Of a stretch of 64,000 bases of DNA, positions 1 through 10,600 are shown in pieces. This DNA comes from Apis mellifera. Taxonomy: Eukaryota; Arthropoda; Insecta; Hymenoptera; Apidae. How positions within the stretch are numbered: position 1 is the first letter of the stretch; each line of letters opens with the position of its first letter. The stretch covers positions 17,101,463 through 17,165,462 of the forward strand of contig NC_037643.1 in NCBI RefSeq assembly GCF_003254395.2, in the 5' to 3' direction. The notes under the pieces were generated by a model. The model worked only from the letters and a program-made list of their open reading frames with translations, had not been told where the DNA came from and ran no database searches. The translations under genes were made by a program, and so were the position numbers.

Positions 1-1970
1 TCTTATTTCTTTTAACTGAAATAAATTCGTCAAAATAATCTTTACATTTTAAATAAGTTTTTTAAAATACTCGCGAGAAATTAAAAAACTAACTATCTTC
101 TTATACGCAAATTAGAAACAGCAACGTTTTTTTTCTCTTATTTAAAGATATTAACAATTAAATTCAAAACATGGAGGGATCAATGGAATAACCGCTATAA
201 AATTTGTAATACAGTCGTTTTAATTTAGAAATTCTTGAAAGGAGACACTGATATGAATAATATAATCATATACGTATATACAATAAAGAGAATTTTCCAT
301 TCGTATTGTGTTTAAATCGTATTATTGCGTGTCTAACGCTATCGCGGGATTCAAATCGATGTAGACTGTTTATCAAGTTTCCCTACCAAACGAGAATTAA
401 TTGATCTGTACACCACTGTAAGTCGTATTGTTCGAGACATCGAGTTGTATATCTCTGTATATTTCTTTCGCGTGTTTTCAATTAGATTCGAGAATGATTT
501 ATGAAAAAAGAAAAATATATATATATATCTTAAAAAACAAAATAAATATATATATAATTTTAATATAAATATATATATAATTTTAAAAAACAAAATTTTT
601 AAAATTATCGTAATAAAATTTATTACCTTCGTTTAAAATAATTCGTATAATCGTTTAAAAATTTAAGATACAGAAAAAAGGTTTATTATAAGAAAGAGAA
701 ACATTCGTATATATAACACATTTATATACACGGCTCGATGCCTCCGAAGATGAAGATGCAATTTCTACAAATCGTCGAAAGGAATCGTCGAAGATTCTCG
801 TAGAATCGAGAATTCGGAATAAAAGATTTCTCCATGTGTTCTTCAATACTTTGTATACCTTATTTATTTTTCTTTTTTTTTTTTTCCTTTTTTTTTTATC
901 TTCGTATAATAATCATAAACGTACAATTTAAAACAATAGTGCTCGTGTGTGAGTGTGTATGTGTGTGTATGTGTGTATGCAATGTACAGGATAATCTTTA
1001 AGCTATAATACAATTTGAAATGAAATACAAATCAATAAACTATTACGTTAGGTAAACCTTCTCTCGTTTCATCGTCGTTATTTCTTTTTTTTTTTTTTTC
1101 CTTTTTTTTTTCCGTTTTAATACAATTATTTTCACTACTGAATGACAATGTCCATTCTCGGCGTGTAAATCATCTCTCGCTCCTCACTTTCCAGTCCTAT
1201 TTTTTTTTTTTTTTTTATTTTTCCCCAAAATTTTATTTATTTCTCTCTTTTTTTTTTCCCCTCCCTTTTTTATCTTTTTGATCATTTTCACGCGGCGCAT
1301 TTCCAACGGCACCTTGTACAAGAGCCACGATAATCTTTATTTCTTTTTCCCCCCCCCCTTTTCCACTCTTTTGTTTCTTTTAATGTTTCTTGAACGTCTA
1401 TCTACAGAGTTTCTTTCATCCTTGCTTTCGCTCTCTCGCTCTCTCTCTCACTCTCACTCTCTCTCTCTATTATTCGCTTTATTTATTTATTTACTTATTT
1501 ATTTTTTTCTCCCCCGTTTATTTTGTCTCGCTTCTGTAAAATATTCATTATTAGGTTTTTACGATATGATTTTTTTCCCCCCTCCTCCCGGTGGTCCTTG
1601 CGTGTGCGACCTCCGCTCGTTTGTCCGCACGAACCTCCTCCTTCTCTCCCTCTCTATTATATTACAAATTCCACACCCTAAACCCGGGTGATTGCCCGCC
1701 TAAGAAAGTTTTATACCGTTTAAATAATTAAAGCTATCCTGCTATCTAGTGTCTATTCGGTATCTACAGAAGAGCCTATGCTCGCCTCGCCTCGTCGCGT
1801 CTCGAGATAAACAAGAGAAAAGAGAGGAAAGAAAAAAAAAAAAAGAAAAGAAAAGAAAAGAGAAAGGAAGGGATCGTGGGTGGAAACAAAAGGGGGGTCT
1901 TATGGCCGCGGCGCCGATCGTCCCCTTAAGTTAAAATCGGGAGTTACGCGTCGTTTGATCAGCTGACCGC

Positions 1971-2050
1971 ATAATCGGCAACGATCGGCTACGATCGGCT
2001 ACGATCGGCAACGATCGGCTACGATCGGCGGCAATCGGTGACGATCGGTG
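1971..2050. repeat. Eight copies of a 10-bp repeat, consensus ACGATCGGCT
   Basis: Eight consecutive decamers keep exact register with few substitutions. The variable bases fall mainly at the first two positions and the last position. The core ATCGG is in every copy. It lies in the cut 3' flank. Confidence 0.9.
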
Positions 2051-2171
2051 TGGCGGGAAATTCTAGGCGTAATTCGTAACCTAACGAGATTGACAATCGG
2101 ACGGTCTCATCTCACGGGGTTGTAAAATTTGATCGATTTGACAGGCATTTATGTTATACATTTTTATATCC

Positions 2172-2200
2172 CCTTCCTTCCTTCCTTCCTTCCTTCCTTC
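2172..2200. repeat. (TTCC)n microsatellite
   Basis: About seven perfect tetranucleotide units, visible directly. Confidence 0.9.
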
Positions 2201-2333
2201 GTGTACATCATCTTTCTTTATAGTTTATTGATTTTGTATTATCATCATATCGCCTGTTATATTTTTCGACGTCATTTGGTTGGATCGTCGACCCATGCGA
2301 CTGGTCGATGTCATTAAGTTACGAGATGATATA

Positions 2334-2639
2334 TTGATAATAATTATGAAAAAGATAATAATAATAAAAATAATAATAATAGTAGCAGTAATAATAATAA
2401 TAATAATAATCGTAATAATAATAATGATAATAATGATAATGATAATGATAATAATAAAAATAATAAGAATAAAAGTAAAATAGAAATAAAATAATAATAC
2501 TACTATTAATAATAATAATAATAATAACAATAATAATACTAATAATAACAACAACAACAATAACAATAATAGTAATAGTAATGGTAGTAATAGTAATAAA
2601 AATAAGAATTAAAACAATAATAATAACAATAATTATAGC

Positions 2640-2671
<32 letters not shown>

Positions 2672-2682
2672 TAATGATAATA

Positions 2683-2713
<31 letters not shown>

Positions 2714-2746
2714 TAATAAAAATGATAATAATAATAATAACTTGAA
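2334..2746. repeat. Imperfect (AAT)n array of about 0.4 kb
   Basis: The whole stretch is built of ATA/AAT triplets with scattered AAC, AAG and GAT variants. Poly-isoleucine and poly-leucine reading frames on both strands here are products of the repeat and not genes. Confidence 0.9.
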
Positions 2747-3000
2747 GTATAATGAGGGTGACATTAGCATTAAAGATGATAATGATTTATGTATATAATA
2801 GTTCGCACTATCCCCCCCCCCCGATGGTTAAAAATTGACGAAAAAAAAAAAAAAAAAGCAATGTAAATTGAAAAAGAAAAAAAGAATGTCGGATCACTGA
2901 TCTCTCAATTAGCAATGCCCTTTTTGTTTAAGTGTTTTCCTCACCGGTTGGCTGTCGATCGCATGTCGTCTTTTTCATTTTGCTCATTCATTTTCTTCTT

Positions 3001-3024
3001 TCGTTCGTTCGTTCGTTCGTTCGT
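3001..3024. repeat. (TTCG)n microsatellite followed by CT runs
   Basis: About five perfect TTCG units, followed by several CT tracts up to 3130 and again at 3242-3272 and 3880-3905. Confidence 0.8.
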
Positions 3025-3243
3025 CCACTTACTCTCCCTTTCTCTCTCTCTCTCTGTTTCCCTCGCTCATTCATTCATTCTATCCATCCATCATTTTCTC
3101 ACATTTTCTCTCTCTCTCTCTGTCTCTCATTCCCCTTAGCCATTGTTCGTTTAAATTGCGGACTAGAATTTAATCGAAGATTAAAATTTAATCTGGTAAA
3201 TACAAGTTTGATTCGTAATATCGAGGATAATTTTTGCCCTTTG

Positions 3244-3274
<31 letters not shown>

Positions 3275-3874
3275 CAAGCATACTTCATTCACCCTCACTT
3301 CCTCTCCCTTCTCAGGCATCGATAGTGTACGGTAATTTTCATAATTATGACCCGTCGCGTCGCGCTTACCTTAAAGCCACGTTTCCATGTATATATACGT
3401 TGGTTTATATCGGTGAAAAGAGGACTCGTCTCAAAATTTTTTTTCTTTATCAACGATCGATCACTATCGTCGTTCGATCGCCTATGAAGTTGAAAACGTA
3501 GCGTTAAGGGGTCGTTGTACATGGTTTTCGCTTCTTTTAGTTTCGCGTCTGTGAATAATACCGCTATCAGAGAGTTAAGTGTGGTAATTAAGTATAATAT
3601 AGTACAAGATGATGTATGTGTAATGTTTTCGCATGTTCCGAGTTTCTTCTTCTTCTCTTCTCTTCTCTTCCCTTTTCTTTTTTTTCTTTTTATCTTTTTT
3701 GTACAGTTATTTACATTTATACGGATGCGAGCTTTACAATGCCGTCGCTTTATAACATCCGGTTTAAAGATGCCGGCGCATCTTCATCGCACAGAAGAAA
3801 GTCTCTCTGGGCGCCTTTCGGCACATTTCGGCTCTCTTTCTCTTTCTCACACGCTCGTACTCTCTACTTTCATT

Positions 3875-3910
<36 letters not shown>

Positions 3911-4609
3911 CGCATATAAGCTCTATCACATTTGGCTTTAAAAGCCGTGTCGTCATTGTCGCGATTAAAAATTCGAAATGGTAATAAAATAATACAATAT
4001 GATCAATAATAATAATAATAATATTAATAATAATAATAATCGTAATAATAATAAAATAGCAGTGATAACATAAGCCTAATAATACGGTAATATTGGTAGT
4101 AACTGATAACCTCGATCACCGATCGCTTCGTATCTCTCTCTCTTTCTCTCTCTTTCTCACATTTTCTCACTCTCTCCCTCTCTCTCTCTCTCTGTCTACG
4201 TAGAAATAGAAAAAAAAAAGAACGCAAAGAACTATGTTCGTAAGTGGACAGATTTTTTCTCTTTTTTTTTTTTTTCCCTCGATCCTGCATTGCTTGTCCA
4301 TAGAAAAACGGAAGAACAGCAAAAAACGGAAACCACGAAAAGGAAAGAATATAGGAGAGAAGAAAGATAAGAATAAGATATAACAATACTAACCGAAGTT
4401 CCTCGATGATTAATGCTCGCCCCTTCGGAAGTAGAGAGATAGGACAAGCAAGCAGCAGGATGAAGATTATTGAGAGGACGACAATACACAAATTTTTCCT
4501 TTCCTAATCGTTTTACTTTGTTTTTTATTATTATTATTTTTTTTCTCTCTCTCTCCTTCTTCACGACGAAAGACGACGCGTCCCTATATATATATTCAAT
4601 GTAACCGAG

Positions 4610-4645
<36 letters not shown>
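4610..4645. repeat. 36-nt homopolymer A run (U run in the cut transcript)
   Basis: Uninterrupted A run on the plus strand. I see no target-site duplication or adjacent retroelement sequence that would make it an insertion tail. Its length is likely to vary or be misassembled. Confidence 0.85.
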
Positions 4646-4647
<2 letters not shown>

Positions 4648-5700
4648 TACGTAGTCGGAGAGCGGAGTGTATATAATAACATTAACAGCTTAATGACTAT
4701 GGGATAGGAGAAGTGTATAAACAATATAACATGAATCACAATTATGCAATAATTATTAATCGCTCATAATTCTTCGCCGCATAATTAGATAAAATTAATA
4801 ATAATTCGATCTAACAAACTCTCTGGTTACTCTCGTAGATTGCACTCTATCGAACCCGGACCATTTCCGTTCACCGATTCATCATCCTTTCTCTCTCGCT
4901 CTCGCTCGCTCGCTCTCCCCTCCACTTTATTTTCATTACCCCTCCCCTCTCCCCACCCAACAATTCCACCGAAGGAAGAAACGGAAGCGGCCAGGGTTTT
5001 CTTTCGGATTTTTTTTTTTTTTCTCGAGTGAATGTGCGACGAACGCCCCTTTATTTTTTTTTATTTATTATTATCTTTCTTCCCCCCCCACCCTCCCTTC
5101 CCCCTCCCTTCCAGGCTCTGTCTCGTCGCGTCTCACAGTCTTCTCTTAACAATTACGAATCACGCCGAACATTAGCAACTAACTGTGCATACACCACACT
5201 TCTGACCCATCATCATCATTATAATCATAATCATAATCATCAAACTCGCGCACAGATACAGAACGCGTTGTTACGAAAAAAAAAGAGTTCCTTTTTTTTT
5301 CCTTTTCCTTTTTTTCCTCTCTCTCTCTCTCTTTTTGATTGAGCTCCATCTTCTTTGATAAGCAGCGTGTCTCCTGTCGGAGTCGGTCTCCCGGAAAATT
5401 CTCATTCCGACTAAAGTTTCCGAATACTTCACCGTGACATATCTTTTTTATTTATTATTTCTTATCTTTTTCTCTCTCTCTCTCTCTTACTCACTTTGTT
5501 TCACGTTATTCCTAACTTTGTATTTGCCTCCCTATTGATAATGCCCTCGTGGTAGGCAGGAATCGACCAACCAGGCCTGGTCGAATCCTATGACTGGTTT
5601 TTTTCCCCCCCCTCCCTCTCTACGAACTTAACTAGGCCGTGGTCAACGCTAGAACGGGACCGCATTTCGCTGCGGGATCGCAGCATTATTTTGGCATGTT

Positions 5701-5793
5701 TCTCTCTCTCTCTCGCTCGCTCGCTCGCTCGGTCGGTCAGTCGCTCGGTCGGTCGGTCGGTCGGTCGGTCGGTCGGTCGGTCGCTCGGTCGGT
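5701..5793. repeat. CT / GCTC / GGTC compound tetranucleotide tract
   Basis: A CT run merges into GCTC units and then about a dozen GGTC units. In the mRNA it would read as GACC/GAGC units 100-190 nt downstream of the cut stop codon, so it lies in the 3'UTR. Confidence 0.85.
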
Positions 5794-5891
5794 AACCCGG
5801 TTCATCGAACAACCCGTTCTCCCTCGTGTCGACACGAAAAAAACGGATATCACGAAAACAGCGGACACAAAGACACGATCTCGTCGGTCCT

Positions 5892-7618
5892 TTAATAATC
5901 CCACGTTTCTTCTGGCTCGTGTTTCACCACGCTCTCCTTCGGGCTCCCCTCGTTCGACTGTTGGGTCTGGTGCGCGGAGGGCGGCCTGGGCGACGGGGCA
6001 GGGCTGTTCTGGCCCGATTTGGGGCTGGGCATAGGGCTGTCCCGATCCTGCCCGTTGTTCCCGGACACGGAGGACACGTCGCTCTGCGCGTCCTCCTCGT
6101 ATCTGTCCTGGACAGGGGTCGGCTCCACCCTGATCGTCTCCTCCGCCTCCCTCTTCACCCCGTAGTCGTCGGTCTGCATCACGCAGACGCCGTTTATGAT
6201 CACCTCGTCCCCCGCCCCCCTTGCCGGCTCCTGCCACTCGGGGTTGACCCACTGGGGGGCAGCAGGCTTCCTCCTGTTCGATCTGACCGCGGTGGGCGCC
6301 GTCGGCGTCTCGGCCGGCTCCCGCTTTATGCTGCCCGCCGACCCCTCCTCCGAGTCCTCGCTGCCCAGGTTGCTCATCGCGTCCTCCGCGTCCTCGTCCT
6401 CGAACTCCTGGTTCGGCTCCCTCTTCAAAGCGTTCATGGACAGGTCGAGGCCCGAGCACTGCTCCTTCAACGCGTTCCCCACCAATGCGGCCAGGTTCGG
6501 GTTGAAGTACGGGGTGTAGGGTAGGGGGACGTTGCCCAGGCCCAACCTCTCCTTCTGGATCTCGAACAGTCTTTGGTTTAATAATACTCTGAACTGGACA
6601 GGGTCGAACGGTTGGCCGGGCTCCCTCGGCGATTGAGGCTCGGGCTGGCCGTGGGGCGTCTGCTGTTTCAGCCTCATCCGATGATTGTGAAACCAGTTGG
6701 TTATCGTCCTCGAGGAGAGGGCGAGCTCGCCCGCGAGGAACTCGATCGTCGCCACGTTCGGGTACGGGTCGAGGGCGAACGCCAGCCTCAGCGCTTCCTT
6801 TTGCTCCTCGGAGAAGAGGACCCGTTGCTTCTTGGCCGAGGCGGGGCCAGGGCCGGGCGACGCCGCGTGGTAGAACTCGGCCGTGTCGTTGCTCGACGTG
6901 TCCGAGCTGTTGTCGTGGCCCGGGCCGCTGCTGCGCCGCCTCTTGTTCGCCTCCCTGCGCTCGTTCTTCAGCGCCTGTAACCGGTCGACGTTGTGAGCGT
7001 CGGACAACCATAATTGCATCCTGATGAACGGTTCCCGTCCCTTTATGCTCAGCATGTGCCACGGCTTCGGTTTGCTCAGCAACTCGCTCACCGAGCCCTG
7101 CGACAACCCGAGGACTGCCTCGCCGAATATCTTCTGCCCGATGTTGTTCGCAAGCAGCGCCTCCTTTATCTTCGTGGTGATCGTCTGCGTGTCGAGGTCC
7201 TGCGTCAGTGCCGCCATCTCGTACACGCTCGGCGAGATGTGGGGATGGAGGCCGCGGAGGGGCGAGGGAGCCATCTGGTGGTGGGGGGAGTGCAGGTTCA
7301 TCTGCTGCTGTTGCTGCTGTTGCTGCTTCTTCTGCAGCTCCTGCATGCTGAGCTGGGCGTGGGGGTGGTGGGGGCCAGGCGGGGTCAGCATCATCGGCGG
7401 CGGTGGTTGGGGGTGCTGGGGGTGCTGGGGGCTCTGCTGAGGGGGGCCGAGCTGCATCGCCGCCGCCGCCGCCGCCGCCGCCGCCTGGTTCTCCTGCTGG
7501 TGCTGGGCCGCCGCCGCCTGGGCCGCAGCCTGCGCCGCCGCCTGCGCCTTCGCCGCGTTCTGAAGCTGTTCCTGGACCAGTTTCGTGGGTGGCATCGGCT
7601 TCATCGGCGTCCCGCACG
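5892..7618 (-). CDS. ct: cut last coding exon: CUT repeat 3, homeodomain and C-terminal tail
   Basis: The exon starts after a TTTACAG acceptor (AG at 7620-7619). Two bases complete the codon split with the previous exon, and TAA at 5894-5892 ends the frame. Counting from Met at 7604, residues 1-135 are Ala/Gln/His/Pro-rich with an 8-Gln run. CUT3 spans about 136-222 and contains GLSQGSVSELLSKPKPW. A basic, Ser-rich linker with KRRR follows. The homeodomain is 257-316 with WFHNHRMR, which places His at homeodomain position 50 as in the Cut class. The tail (317-570) is acidic and Pro/Ser-rich, with GLDLS at 385-389 and four psi-K-x-E sites. CUT3 and the homeodomain together form the main DNA-binding unit in CUX proteins. 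The exon is far richer in GC and CpG than its surroundings. A 670-codon alternative frame overlaps it on the same strand and looks like a composition effect. Confidence 0.97.
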
Positions 7619-10600
7619 CTGTAAACGAGAAAGGAACAACGACCGTTCAAATCTTTGCCCATACTTCCCCCTCCCCGCACTCTCACAATTATAGTCCGAA
7701 AGCTCACTTTTCTACGGACGTCGGAACGTCGTTGCTTCGTTCGCGCCACTCATCCCGTCTCTTTCTCTCTCGACGAACACACGAAACGAACACGCATTAA
7801 CGAACACACGAAAACGAACACGCATTAACGAACACACGAAACGAACACGCATTAACGAACACACGAAAACAAACACGCATTAACGAACACACGAAACGAA
7901 CACGCATTGACGAACACACGAAACGAACACGCATTAACGAACACACGAAAACGAACACACTTCTTCACTCTCGTTCGAGCACATTTCACTCGCACAACGA
8001 ACGCGCGTTTTCCCTATTCGCGTGGAGCAAGCAGCATTCGAGTGTCGAGCTCCCAAACTATGTCGTTTTTTTCGTTTTAGTAAAATAACAAAACATCTAT
8101 ATTGACCTGAGTTAAACTTACGAGGCAGGCCACCGTAGCCGCCGGTCCTCATCAGCTTCTCGGGGGCGATCTTGTATTGGCTCGCCACCAATTTGTGAAC
8201 CGCGTTGTCGTCTTCGAGGAACATCTTCATCCTGATGAACGGCTCGCGGCCTTTCTGCGTAAGCATGTGCCACGGTTTCGGACGCGCCAACAGGTCGGAC
8301 ACGGATCCTTGAGACAAGCCCAACACCGATTCGCCGAACAAACGTTGCGAGATGGAATACTGAGACAATTGTTCCTTCACCTGCGAAAATCAAATTCAAA
8401 ATTCGTTTCGTGAACGAAGAAACGACACGCCTCGATGCCGCGAGAAACGGCGAGAAACTGCGAGGCGAGACGCGACGCGACGCGACGCGCGTTTCGACGG
8501 TTAAGGAAGGATAGGTTAAGTCGAAGCGACAGTAGCGCCACTTACTCTCTTAACTATATCCTCCGTGTTCAAGTTATTGTACAGGTCGAACTGTTGTTGA
8601 GTGATGGGTGGAAGTACCGCTTTGAGCGGCCTCTGGTTGGCCGTGTGGTGGGTAGGCGTGGACGGTTGACTGATCAGACTATTCGTGATGGAGGCCATCC
8701 TCTGAAGAGGGCTAGCCGCCGCTGCACCCGAGAACTCCTCGCTAGGTGTCATCGCTGGTGGAAGTATCGAGTTGCCGAGCGGCGAACTCGCGCTTGATCC
8801 ACCTGGCGTCGACTGTGGCGCCGTCGAAGCTTCCTGTTTCGGCCTCACCAACGAGAAAGCGCTACCCGCGTGTCGCATCGCTTCCTCCATCTTCTCCTTC
8901 TCCTCCTCCGTAACCCCGTTTATCATCTTCCCCCTCGGATCTTGCACCTTGCCCAGGCTCAGATCTTGGACACCGCCGCCGTTCGTCGCGAGGTGGTGCT
9001 GCTGAAGCGCTTGCTGCTGAAGCGCCAACAGGCCGGGCAGCCCGGCCAATCCCGGCAGTCCGCTCAGCGAAGGGCTCTGACCCGGTGTCGCGTTCAGTTT
9101 CTGCATTTCACGGTGGTACGCGCCAAGTGCCAGCCGGAAATCCTCCTGCGTGCCGCTGAAAAAGTGCGTGAACATAGCGCCACTATTAATCGAGGTCATT
9201 TGCTGTCCTCAATAATGATCAATCGTAATGAGATCCCCGTGCGATCACACAATCAATTCGACGGATAACAGGGTGGATGGTAATACGAGCTTTCGGCCAA
9301 AAAAAGCCCGTGTTTACACCTGACATTTTCGTGTTAAGTAACGAAACAGATATAGCGGCATATTAATTTTAGCCGCGCACGTCACTCCGTCGTCGTTCGG
9401 CATAGTTCTCTCCGCGTGTTGCGCGCACGGCCGCGATCCGCCGTGACTCACATGATCTATGGGATGCGCTACCGGTTCACGATGATAGAGATGCCTTGTG
9501 TGTATCGATCAGTATTTAACGTGCGTCTTTTTCTTTTTTTAATAAAGTCTCGGTTTGTTAATTTACAAATTTTTTCCCAAACGCGTTCCTCGCCTCTCTT
9601 CTTCCCCACACTCTATCCTTCTCGATTAAAAGGGATTTCGTTTACGGTGACGCGACAACGGTAACTCGATGATCGCAGGAGAGTCGTATACATCTTGGCA
9701 CGATGAATATTTACGTTTTGGGGAGGGAGAGGGAGGGATAAAGTATTAAAATACGATGATCTTTACGCGAGTGATCTTTTCGTGTTTCGCGGAGAGATCT
9801 CTTTCTGAATTGTGCCGATAAATTTTCTTTCCGCGCGACAGACAATATTTATCGAATGCACGACCGTGACGAAACGGAATTAAACCGAGAGTTTTCGATC
9901 GAAACGAAAATTACGCATGCTTTTGACAATTAATTCGAGATATTAATCGAATAATTTTCTCCCCCTTTTTTTTTTCTTTCGACACGTACATATGCGCGTT
10001 TAATTTAAATTAAAATTATTCCAAAAAAGAAGATTAAAAACCTGTCGAAAAACTCGAAACACCGATAATATATTTTACTCTGCCCGACGATCACTGCTTT
10101 AAAATCGCATCGTATGCGATTAAACCGATAGAAAGACCCTGAACATTAATTTAATAACACTAAAATTGATGCACGCTCGTAAGAGACACGCATCTACTGC
10201 CAAGCTTTTTAATAGACAATTTAAATTTACAATACGATGATTTCACAAGCGGATGGAATTTTCAATTTTGACCCGATATCACGAATCGCCGTTTCAATCC
10301 TCTGACTCTGATCCATTCTAAATCCCTTCATCCTTCAAATCTTGCCAACGCGTCAATCACGAGAAACCACGCGCCAACGAGCACGATTATTTTCCACGGA
10401 TATTTGGAAAAAGTCAACGACTCGCGGTCGGCCACTCGCGACAGTAGGCATCCATCTTTGATCAACGTGATTTCGTTGCGGACCCACCAGAGGGCCTCGA
10501 ACCGCGACACACGACAGAGTTTACGAGGTTATTTCGCGCGAGCCTCACCTGGAAGAAAACTCTCTGGGTCCACGCGTATCCTCCACCTTTCTCCCCATTA

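Larger units (their letters stand above)
1..5891 (-). other. Region 3' of the cut stop codon: 3'UTR and flank, repeat-rich
   Basis: No credible coding sequence is seen here. The cut 3'UTR must begin at 5891 and run toward base 1. Its end cannot be placed, because the minus-strand hexamer AATAAA (TTTATT on the plus strand) occurs many times, for example near 863, 1232, 1480, 5050 and 5450. The region is dominated by simple sequence: a GGTC/GCTC tract 100-190 nt after the stop, CT runs, a 36-nt A run (U run in the transcript), a 0.4 kb AAT array and a 10-bp repeat. Near 3925 and 4735 the minus strand contains TGTGAT, a K-box-like word that miR-2-family RNAs can bind in insects. That is suggestive only. 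Confidence 0.5.

Noticed and set aside
2225..2566. Poly-Ile/poly-Leu frames
   Set aside because: Translation of the AAT array.
4610..4645. A run as the tail of a retroposed element
   Set aside because: No target-site duplication, no SINE or processed-gene sequence next to it.
5826..7694. Antisense open frames (232 and 226 codons) over the last cut exon
   Set aside because: They are Arg/Leu/Val-rich shadows of the GC-rich exon with no recognisable domain.
5737..7749. 670-codon open frame on the same strand as the last cut exon, in another frame
   Set aside because: It overlaps the conserved CUT3/homeodomain frame, is rich in Gly, Arg, Ala and Pro, and crosses the splice acceptor. High GC with few AT-rich stop codons explains it.
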